A stretch of 64,000 bases of DNA, from assembly GCA_001632435.1 (NCBI GenBank), contig KV423935.1, positions 124,001 through 188,000 of the forward strand, given 5' to 3'. Made by a program: the position numbers and the translations under genes. A model generated the notes under the pieces. It made no database searches. It saw only the letters and a program-made list of their open reading frames with translations, and was not told the DNA's origin. The stretch is from Calocera cornea HHB12733. Lineage: Eukaryota; Basidiomycota; Dacrymycetes; Dacrymycetales; Dacrymycetaceae. How positions within the stretch are numbered: the first letter of the stretch is position 1; each line of letters starts with the position of its first letter. Of this stretch, positions 34,301 to 42,288 are shown piece after piece.

Positions 34301-34362
34301 CGCCGGCGTTATCGACCACCGTGGCAGGGTCCAGGCACTGCGGCCGTCGAGGGTGCGCCACA
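34301..34362 (-). repeat. Array element R, copy in B-C spacer
   Basis: gCCGGCGtTATcgAcCACCGTgGCAGGGTCCAGGCACTGCGGCCGTCGagGgTGCGCCACAG, most like the copy beside gene A. Confidence 0.8.
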
Positions 34363-34867
34363 GACGCCTCAGAATCGGCCCCACCTTGCTGAAACATAAT
34401 GGCGAATGCAGAGGTATAAGTCGATCGACGAGACATCAGAATATCCTGGAACGAAACGCGCCACGACTGGGAGAACTCGGGACCCTTGTGATCGCAATCA
34501 AAGAGAACTTCGATGGAGCACCACTCTAGCAACATAAGCGGACACCAACAGGGCGGATGGAAAGTACCCACCTTGAAGTCATCGGGTCCCGGAGATGTCG
34601 ATTATCGTAACATCGAAACAATCCCATCATTGAGCAGGAGGAACTGTTACTGGTCATGATCAGATGATTAGGGAGGCCAGCCCTGTCCCGCCCGTTGCAC
34701 CGGGCAGGCTCTTGCTCCAACTACCCGACCCAGACTTATGCAGCCGCACCATCGATATCGGCTCGTAGCTTCAGATAGCAATTAAAGAGGATGTTCGTTG
34801 ATTGTCACACAGGGCGACGATAGACTGCAGTAAGGGAGACGAAAGAGCGAGAATACAGTAGTGGCCC

Positions 34868-34908
34868 TTGGGTTTGGGGTCTTCCTGGCTCGGACACAGA
34901 TGACGTCA
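34868..34908. promoter_or_regulatory. Array element P with CRE-like TGACGTCA, B-C spacer
   Basis: ttggGGTCTTCCTGGcTCGGacacagaTGACGTCAcaa (octamer 34901-34908). Confidence 0.55.
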
Positions 34909-35159
34909 CAATACCAAATCGCCCGCGTGATACTTACTATGGATGGGTTGGTGCGGTTCAGTCACAGACGGTCCATCGCTGTACACGGTACAACCATAGA
35001 ACAGCTCTACCTGATTAAATGATGACCATGAGGGTCTGGCCGGCACCATCTCCAAGCGATCTGGAACCTCGGCATTGTTGCACTCTCACAAACTCCTGAC
35101 CAAGGAAGACACTCCTTCAGGCACTGGTGTCCTCAATCACAGAGTAATACGACAACATA

Positions 35160-35174
35160 CGTCTTCATTCGACG
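35160..35174 (-). other. Conserved 3' motif after gene B
   Basis: CGTCTTCATTCGACG, 135 nt after B's stop; loop differs by one base, stem intact. Confidence 0.55.
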
Positions 35175-35257
35175 CGATTCACACAAACTCCTAAGACAAT
35201 CCACCCTACAGGAGTTCACCGGTACTACATACGCGAGCGTGTCCTCTCGAGTACATT

Positions 35258-35333
35258 TACCGGACGGGAACTAGCACATGCCGTCCGTGATGGTGTACCG
35301 GACGGGAACTAGCACATGCCGTCCGTGATGGTG
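35258..35333. repeat. 38-bp perfect tandem duplication over the 3' end of gene B
   Basis: Units 35258-35295 and 35296-35333 are identical. The unit contains the last codons and the stop of gene B (ACGGACGGCATGTGCTAG on the minus strand), so a second copy of the stop region lies just downstream of the real one. Confidence 0.95.
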
Positions 35334-36485
35334 ACGCGGACGGCGCAGCGCTGTCGGAGTTATGAGTTTGAAAAGGTACGCGGAAATGAAGCATCCTCAC
35401 CGAGAAATGAATTGACATGAGGTTCTCGACGGTGACGATATAGTCGACGGGGTTGTGCTTGACCTTGAAAGTGTACGAGTTGTTCAGCATCAGTTCTTTG
35501 GTCACGTCCTCCCACAAGAAACTGAAAGGAGGACCATTGAAGATCATGACTTGAGGCGGCTCGGGGGTGCTTTCTTTGCCTGCGGCAGTAGATGCAGCAA
35601 ACATCTGTTCGAGCCTGACGCCGAAGACGTGGCCTTCAGCTGCCGTCTTATCGGCCCAGTAGCGCAGGGATCCGACCGTGTAGCCACTGCCCTCTGGAAT
35701 GGGGCAGGACCAAGCCAGGACAGCGCTGCGTCCAGGATAGAGACGAGATCCGTCCTTAGGCTTGATTACTTTCGAGGGTTTCTCGGTCGTTGGGACCACA
35801 ATCGCAGAGTCCAGCAGTTCAAATATGCCTTCCCTGGTCTCGTTAACCCACTCCTCGACATAATCAGGCCCGGGAGGAAGGATGAGCTGTTCGGGGTGAG
35901 GGATTGTGGAGAACCAAGAGCAATTGGACATACCCCTGTGGCCTGCTGGTACAGCTGCTCGATGGTTATCGAAATAGAAGCAATCTGCAACTCGATTAGT
36001 CTCCCCCATCATGAGCCTGCAGCCGTAACAGGTACACTCACAGGGCCGAGGAGCTTCCTGATGTTGATGCCGTAGCTCTCAAACATGCCCGGTCCGCGGA
36101 CGAAAAAGTTGTAGTCAGGGTTGAATTCAGTCGTCACATCCGTCCATGAGTTAGGGTCGCCAGTGGGTGAGCCGACGTAGGTCAGCACCTTGTAGGGCTG
36201 TGGCACTCCTTTGACGAAGTCCTGCTCAAGCTTGATGCCGAAGGTCAGGCCGCTGCCTAGCTTGTGCTCAGTGGAGGGAATGGACCAGAAGCGTAGATAT
36301 CCGGAAGTTTTGCCATCACCATTGGGAGGTGGGCAAGTCCACTTGAGCGTTGTCTCCTCCTTCGGGCGTAGCTCGAAGTCGTCAGGCGGGACTTTCCCTG
36401 CGTTGGGAGGTTCGATGTCGGCGAGAAAGAGCTTGAAGGGACGGGACGAGGTGTTCTTCCACACCTGAACGTAGTCGTGATTCAT
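35309..36485 (-). CDS. Array member B: two-domain orphan beta-sandwich-like protein, intact
   Basis: Exons (minus) are 36485-36042, 35984-35934, 35886-35401 and 35350-35309: 340 aa, phases closed. Domain 1 (1-148) has PFKLFLADIEPPNAG, GKTSGYLRFWSIP, SGLTFGIKLEQDF and YVGSPTGDPNSWTDVT. The linker is ASISITIEQLYQQ. Domain 2 (166-327) has GSRLYPGRSAVLAWSC, GYTVGSLRYWADK, VFGVRLEQ and FNGPPFSFLWEDV. The last exon gives RCAVRVTITDGMC. The ATG follows a 3' splice site (gcag|ATG). A TATA box lies at 36596-36602. B is the closest relative of pseudogene F, 11 kb away, which suggests the order in the array is not simply the order of duplication, or that gene conversion occurred. Confidence 0.85.
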
Positions 36486-36595
36486 CTGCCTGTACGTCAG
36501 TCAGTAGCCGAGGCAGGTGAAGTATGAATGCGAGCCTTGGTGGTATGGCTCAAAGGCGATTGTGGTGATGGGTTGAGAATGGACACACTCCCCCC

Positions 36596-36602
36596 CTTTA
36601 TA
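36596..36602 (-). promoter_or_regulatory. TATA box of gene B
   Basis: TATAAAG (minus), 111-117 nt upstream of the ATG. Confidence 0.65.
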
Positions 36603-37238
36603 CAGTTCGGACGATAATGGTGGTGTGGCAGAATGGCGTCGCACCAAGCAAGTGGCACGAGACAGAGCTGAAAAGCATGGGGTGCGGTTGATGATGATCG
36701 GCAAAGGCTCCTCGGTGGAAGCATGAACTACCGGTGATCGACACAGTGGACTAGGTCAACTCAGTCGTGTGACCATCCTGATTGGTATCGCTGCTCCCAA
36801 AAGGCTGGTTCCGGTGGCGATAGACACAGGTAAGCATTGGTAAGATCAGAACCGCCCGCACTCGTCACCAAATGCGTCTAAGCTCCAGACTGACTCCCCA
36901 ATTCGTTTGCGGTCGGAATCTAGGAGATACTCTGCCGGAGGAATAGAGCTTGCGGTTTGAGCTTCGTTTCTCGATTCTCTTAGGGTCATGATACGGGATT
37001 CTCCATCCACTGCGGCGGTTTCTGGGGTAATCGCGGTCCACTCTTCGACGTCCTTCGGAAGAGGATACATCCTCGGAGGGAGCCCGTGCCATGAGCAGCT
37101 TCATCAGGTTATGCACGTGACATGCGACCATTAATGGCATTACCCACAGCAGATCAACGAACTAGGCGACAGCAATCATGCCGAGCTCCTGGTTACAAGA
37201 AGGCAGCTTGCCCACGGGACGAATAGGCCAGGATGTGT

Positions 37239-37302
37239 ACACCGGCGCTATCAAACACCGTAGCAGGGTCCAGGCACTGCGGCCGTCGATGATGCGCCAC
37301 AG
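37239..37302 (-). repeat. Array element R, copy downstream of gene A
   Basis: CACCGGCGCTATCAaaCACCGTAGCAGGGTCCAGGCACTGCGGCCGTCGATGATGCGCCACAG, 123 nt and more after A's stop, presumably in or near its 3' UTR. This is the reference copy for the four spacer copies. Confidence 0.8.
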
Positions 37303-37424
37303 AGATCCCATGACCTAGCCATGTTAACAAAGAACATGAACGCAAGCGCAGTCGAATCGATCGAAAGGTACATCGGAGTATGATTGAATATGAAAGCCAC
37401 GACAGGGCCAAGCAGAAACCCCTA

Positions 37425-37988
37425 TCAGGCGATCTCAATAAGGAGCTTGATGCGACGGCGCTGCAGTAACATCAGCAGGAAAAATCTAAGGAGATTGGAA
37501 ACACGCACGTTGCCATTGTCAAATTCAGGAGGGAGTCGCGTTACCAAGATGTTAAAACCGTCCACGTCACTGGGAACGCGAAATTGGTATTGGCTGTTGG
37601 CAAACTGCCCGGTGACATCTGTAAAGGACATCGGGTTTCCGGTTGGTGATCCGTTGTACGTCGATATTCGCAAGGAATCCGACTGCTCGCCGGGATACTT
37701 GGGAAAGTGTTCCTCAAGCTTGATGCCGAACGTCGTCCCGCTCCCCATGAGTCCAGTGCGGGAGGGACAAGACCACCAGCGAAGGTAGCCGCCCGTCGTT
37801 CTATCGCTATTCGAGGATGGAGCATATGACCAGGACAATGTCCATTCTTGCCCTGGGCATAGTTCGAAGCCGTGCGGTGGAAGCTCGCCCGCATTTTCCG
37901 GAACTATATGCGCGAGGAACAGCTTGACGGGTACCGCGGACTTGTTGATCCATCGCTGGCTATACTGATGCATTGCGGAGGAATCCAT
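37425..37988 (-). CDS. Array member A: single-domain relative of the array family
   Basis: Exons (minus) are 37988-37509 and 37460-37425: 171 aa if translation starts at 37988. That ATG directly follows a 3' splice site (cagcag|ATG), as in the other members. One domain only: RWINKSAVPVKLFLAHI, ELPPHGFELCPGQEWTLSW, TTGGYLRWWSCP, SGTTFGIKLE and YNGSPTGNPMSFTDVT. It is followed by the usual small last exon, here RRRIKLLIEIA. The motif content fits both domain 1 (SPTGNP) and the end of domain 2 (closing strand), as expected of an undivided ancestor. An upstream frame (38190-38038, MSDAVYAGYGG..) could be a coding first exon spliced with a weaker GTCGGT donor; I prefer UTR. No TATA box seen. Function unknown. 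Confidence 0.75.
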   Translation of the reverse strand: MDSSAMHQYSQRWINKSAVPVKLFLAHIVPENAGELPPHGFELCPGQEWTLSWSYAPSSNSDRTTGGYLRWWSCPSRTGLMGSGTTFGIKLEEHFPKYPGEQSDSLRISTYNGSPTGNPMSFTDVTGQFANSQYQFRVPSDVDGFNILVTRLPPEFDNGNVRVSNLLRFFLLMLLQRRRIKLLIEIA

Positions 37989-38294
37989 CTGCTGTACGAT
38001 CAGTCAACAAGTATGGGGGGAGAGAGAGTATACCGACGGTGGCGGAGATGGTCCAGGTCGATCGAATTGATGGGGCCGCATCTAGGAGGCGTCCCGTGCT
38101 GATGTCTCGAGTGCGGTCCCGTGATGCGCGGATGGCCGCGCCTGTCGCAGCCTGTGGTCCCCCATACCCTGCATAGACAGCGTCCGACATACTAGAGCAG
38201 TCATTGTACAATAGCTTCAGTAATAGCACTGGCGGTCGAAGTCAATTGCTGGCGACGTGTGCCAGCTGGTCAGGCAGACGAACGGAGGTGACTG

Positions 38295-38343
38295 CCAAAA
38301 GGGTCTTCTGCCTGGTTCGGCAAGTGCCGCGGTGATTACGTCA
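38295..38343. promoter_or_regulatory. Array element P with CRE-like TTACGTCA, upstream of gene A
   Basis: cAAAAGGGTCTTctgcCTGGtTCGGCAAGTGCCG..gaTTACGTCAC (octamer 38335-38342), about 310-350 nt upstream of A's ATG. A bZIP (ATF/CREB-like) site is plausible. Found in every array spacer. Confidence 0.6.
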
Positions 38344-38458
38344 CTCTGCAACTGGCAACTTTTCAACTGTTCTACCTGCTCTGTGCAGCGTTCTACATTA
38401 CATTGACAAGTTGACCAATGGGCAATCCAGACATAGTATATTACAGAGACATGGCGGG

Positions 38459-40382
38459 TTACTTATCCAAGCCGACAAGCGTGAGGATCTGCGGCAGCTT
38501 GTCGCGAATCTCGAAGTGGCCTAATGCCTTCATCAGCAACCCATTCCCGCACTTGCTGCAAATCGACTTACCTCCTAGAACATCTTTCATATCCACATCC
38601 TCCACGCCCTCCCTGTCGACCTCTTTCAGGCCGGCCATATTCGACCAGCCCACGCGACCGCCCATCACCTCGCCTAGCCTTCCGATTCCTGCGAGGACCA
38701 GGTCGTTCTCGCTGTATCCGTTGACGAGCCGGCGAGAGACTGACTGCCGTGCGCGGGCCCACTCGGATGTGGAAGGGGAGATGGGCATCGAGATCAGAAT
38801 GGCGGTGTCGACCAGAGGCTTGGATGGTGCGCCGGGCGTGGGCACCGATGTTGATGATGGCTTGGAGAGGTTCTGCAATGCCTGGAAGACGGTAAGGGCA
38901 CCAAGAGAGTACCCGATCTGTAACATGAGATGAATGTCGAACTACAGCTTGGATCAAGAGAATCGCGAACCAAAATTACAGGCCGCTCGCCCTGCACGCC
39001 CTGTCGTAATACATCTGCAAGCAGATCACCGGCTTTACGAGCTTGGTCCTGCAAGTACGTTAATACGGATGGATAATAATAGGATACAACAATCACTCAC
39101 GCAGCCACGCACCCATGCATTGTCAACGATCGTCCCTGTCGCGCCATATATGCTCATTGGCAAAGCCACGGCGGCCATGACGGCATTGAGCGCAGTTCGC
39201 TTGATGATCTCGCCCTTGATCTTGCCGAGCACTTTGGCGGTCAAGAAGCCCCGGACGGCGTTGCCCGTTTGGAGCATGGTTTTGGGAGAATGAACGAGGT
39301 GATACACATCCCGCGAAGGCTTGAAGAGCGGAAGGGCAGACTTGGAAATCTGGATGGTCTCGTCTTGTGTCTCGAGAGCGATGCCGGGGATGAAGATCGT
39401 CGCCTGTATGGTATCAGATTCCGCACTGAAGGGGTAAGGGAACAGGCGTGCGGTCATGGAGGGCGGTTCGTGTTCGTGCCCACCCATGATCTGCTTGAAC
39501 TCGAACTCATCGACACCGGCCCATCGGTTGCGAACGCGAAAGCCAGTTAACCCGCCGCCAGCTAGTCCGAAGAGCGTACCCAGCACGATCGGCGCGCTCG
39601 CAGCAGAGAGGAAGGGGATGAAGGGCAACAGCGCAGGTGCGGCAAGGCCACCTGTTACGCCCAGTGCAACACCGCCAATCTGAGCGGGAGATTATCAGGC
39701 AGGCTAATGGTGCTGGAACGCATCCTTACGATAAGTCCTCCTCCTGTAGCAGCCCATCGTCCCCACTTGCCTCCCCAACCCTCCTCCTTCGCCTTCCTTG
39801 CAGCCTCGCTCTTTTCGTCCATCTCCATCTTCGCCTTCTCGATCTCCTGCATGAGCTGCAAGCTTGCTGCATACTCCGCCTCCACCAGAATGTGAGCTGG
39901 TACAAGGAGGAAGGACAAAGCGCGTGAAACGAACGCCCGCTGGAATGCAGGGTAATTTACAGAGCCTGCTGCTTCGACGGGCTTGGATGCGGCAGTGTGG
40001 GAGGATGGCGGGAAGAGAGTATAGGAGAGGAGGGCGGAGGCGAGTTGGAGCTGTGAATCAGGACCGGTGATAGGCAAGGGGTGGATATCGGCCCCTGTCG
40101 GGATGGTTGGTAGCGTCCCATAGTCAACCTTGAGCTGAATGCCAAATGAGCTACAAGCAGTCTCAAATGATTGATGCGACATACAAGTTCGCAGACGTCC
40201 TTCAGCCATTTCAGACCCTCGATATCCCACCACCCTCTTGCCCCACCGCCCGCTTTCTCCTGCTCCTGCTGCACCTCCATCCATTCTGGTGCGCTCAGGA
40301 CGGCAGCCTTGCACGCGACTGCGAGGGGTCGTCTCAGCTCGTCGGGCAGCTTCGCATCACTGGGTGCCTTAGCGGTAGTCAT
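38459..40382 (-). CDS. DUF726 / TMCO4-like alpha/beta-hydrolase membrane protein
   Basis: Exons (minus) are 40382-40185, 40134-39730, 39679-39101, 39048-38971, 38917-38572 and 38520-38459: 555 aa, six exons, GT-AG, phases closed. A charged alpha-helical region (LMQEIEKAKMEMDEKSEAARKAKEEG) precedes a Gly-rich membrane segment (IGGVALGVTGGLAAP, APIVLGTLFGLAGGGLTG). The hydrolase part has ATIFIPGI, DNAWVRGC..DQARKAGDLLADVL, GERPVIL and the nucleophile elbow GYSLGA (Ser). RLVNGYSENDLVL (acid region) and GGHFEIRDKL (His) complete a triad. The yeast and human relatives are membrane proteins of poorly known lipase-like role. The elbow begins exactly at an exon start. It diverges from URM1 across 249 bp. 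Confidence 0.88.
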
Positions 40383-40631
40383 CCTTCATGTAAGAGCGGA
40401 TGATGAGTGTAGAGTCGTGAGAGTTGTACGTCCGCCCCTGAAGGGCCGACGATGTGGTAAAGGCATGCATCGCAGAAGCGTTGGAGACTTGAGCGCCAAT
40501 GACGTCGGTGCTATGTAGGGAAGGGTCTTGGAGAGCAAACCCGTCGACCTTTTGTTGCCGAGTTCGGCAACGGCCGCGACGCGCTTTGCTGAAGTCAATC
40601 TGCAAGAACGATATTTTCTCCGCTGGACACA
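40383..40631. promoter_or_regulatory. Short divergent promoter (DUF726 / URM1)
   Basis: 249 bp separate the two start codons; both promoters must lie here. No TATA box seen. Confidence 0.5.
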
Positions 40632-41074
40632 ATGGGAGATGAGAGGACCATAAAGATCAAGCTTACGTTTGGGTGAGCTTACATGGTTCGTTCAAGAGGA
40701 GAGGAACTGAGTCTGGGATCTAGCGGAGGTGTCGAGGTCCTCTTCTCGAACAAGCGCAATCAGACTATCGCCCTTCCTGCCCAAACCCCAGCATCAGGCA
40801 CACAACCATCACGGCCTGCAGACCTGCGCTACCTCATCCTATGGATGTCCAAGAACCTCTTGACAGACAGGAAGGAGCTGTTTCTTGATGGAGAGACTGT
40901 GTATGTACTACGTGCTCATAGCCATCATTGTTACACCGGCTGATGGACGCGTGTAGACGACCAGGCATTCTGGTGCTCGTGAATGACACGGATTGGGAGC
41001 TAGAAGGAGAGCTGGATTATGAACTGCAGAAGGGGGATGAGGTGGTGTTTATCTCGACGCTTCATGGCGGTTGA
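40632..41074 (+). CDS. URM1: Ubiquitin-related modifier URM1
   Basis: Exons are 40632-40672 (41 nt), 40724-40900 and 40957-41074: 111 aa. The tiny first exon ([14 protein letters not shown]) is needed: it supplies the first beta-strand and joins as [13 protein letters not shown]. Then come [13 protein letters not shown], the [23 protein letters not shown] core and [12 protein letters not shown], ending in the invariant Gly-Gly that is thiocarboxylated by Uba4. Urm1 is both the sulphur carrier for 2-thiolation of tRNA wobble uridines and a protein modifier. An ATG at 40683 inside intron 1 would give a protein lacking the first strand and is rejected. Length matches fungal URM1 (about 100-115 aa). 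Confidence 0.95.
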
Positions 41075-41486
41075 TGCGGCGCGACGGTCTCAAGGATCAT
41101 GAACGCCAACCAAAGGTGAGCTACAGAACTCACCCAATGAGCCGAGTACTGAATCGCTTGGGACAGCCCGGCGTCTCAGATGAAGGTCGCCGGTCCTCTA
41201 GATGACGAAGCGGACGGTCCACGGCCCATTGTGTGGTCAACTGAGCTGCGAGCATACTGCTTCACCGACAAGGTCTACCCCAGACTGTATCTAGTCCAAT
41301 ACTGGGGAGTCGGACCAACATTTTAGCCCACTGAGCATCCTGCCAAGTCGTTTCCAGTAGGCATGAGTAATATCATTGAATACATGAAGGATCGAATGTC
41401 ATCCACCACATTACATCGAGTATAGCCTGCTAACCGCTGCTCCTGAACATCGCATCCTGACTCATCGTCCCTCTTCGTGCCACTCC
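41075..41486. other. Intergenic, URM1-ISD11 (convergent)
   Basis: 412 bp between the convergent 3' ends. A weak hairpin CCCCAG..CTGGGG lies near 41278-41310. Nothing else seen. Confidence 0.5.
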
Positions 41487-41831
41487 CTATGCGCCAGTCG
41501 GCTGTCCAGCGCCTCCAACACTCGCTTCCATGCCTGCTCCGCCTCCTCCAAGGCCTGCAGCCCGTCCCAGCCGCTCCTTCTCGACCACGAGCTTCGGTCC
41601 CTCGTATAGCCTGTTGACGACAGCTGCCCTCCTGAGCACCTCAAGCTCCTTCATCCCGTCTTGGTAAAGCTCGGACACCTTAGCGGGATTCGTCTCGTTC
41701 GCATGCTCGCGGAACTTCTCCTTCGTCCTCCGGATGAAGTAGTTGCGGAAGTTGTACGATGCAAACGTGCGCGAGGTGCGCAGCATCGTCGTGTAGAGCC
41801 CAAGGACTTGCGAGCGGGTTGGGGCGGACAT
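41487..41831 (-). CDS. ISD11: Iron-sulphur cluster assembly factor ISD11 (LYRM4 family)
   Basis: Single exon, 114 aa. The helical ISD11 core is complete: TRSQVLGLYTTMLRTSRTF, YNFRNYFIRRTKEKFREH, NPAKVSELYQDGMKELEVLRR, VVNRLYEGPKLVVEK. In mitochondria it stabilises the cysteine desulphurase NFS1 with acyl-carrier protein. Oddly, the namesake LYR is LYT (Arg to Thr) here; the Arg/Lys-rich helix 2 is intact. The last about 20 residues are Gly/Ala-rich and disordered. It diverges from the decayed gene at 42289. Confidence 0.9.
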   Translation of the reverse strand: MSAPTRSQVLGLYTTMLRTSRTFASYNFRNYFIRRTKEKFREHANETNPAKVSELYQDGMKELEVLRRAAVVNRLYEGPKLVVEKERLGRAAGLGGGGAGMEASVGGAGQPTGA

Positions 41832-42288
41832 TGAGCTGATATTGGGCGTGAAGCAGCGGTGCTCGAAGGGCTTCTACGCGTTTGATTCGTGCGGTGGTCG
41901 TTGATGAGGCAACTGCAGCGAGCCAGCAAGGGATAACGGTGACTTGATGACTTGGGTGCTGACAAGAGTCCGCGGAGAAAGCACTCTGCTGCTGACTAAG
42001 CGGGAGGAATCGATGAGACGGCGATCTCAGGGATCCGAGTTAGTCGGACTAACTTTTAGTTCGAGCTCACGCGACCGGCTCTCGCTCAACCGTGCAGCGC
42101 CTCTGTATCTCCGCTTCTGTCGTGTCTGCACAGCAATTCATCCGGCTGTTGTCCTGCCCAGAGATACCCCAAGGCGATCTAACCCGAAACTGGAGAACCG
42201 GGACGAAACGGCAGCGGCAGCTTGTGCCAAAGCTCGGCTGGCCACGCTCAACCTTCCGGGAGTGTGAGGTGTCAGGATTGGGGCGTCA
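41832..42288. promoter_or_regulatory. Divergent intergenic region (ISD11 / decayed gene)
   Basis: 457 bp; should contain the ISD11 promoter. No gene or clear motif. Confidence 0.4.

Noticed and set aside
23628..37988. Calling the array a bacterial-type immune island, CRISPR locus or transposon
   Set aside because: No regularly spaced short repeats with unique spacers, no transposase or reverse transcriptase, no terminal repeats. The units are gene duplicates.
41278..41310. Hairpin CCCCAG..CTGGGG as a terminator or RNA gene
   Set aside because: Six base pairs around an 18-20-nt loop in nuclear fungal DNA is expected by chance and has no terminator meaning here.
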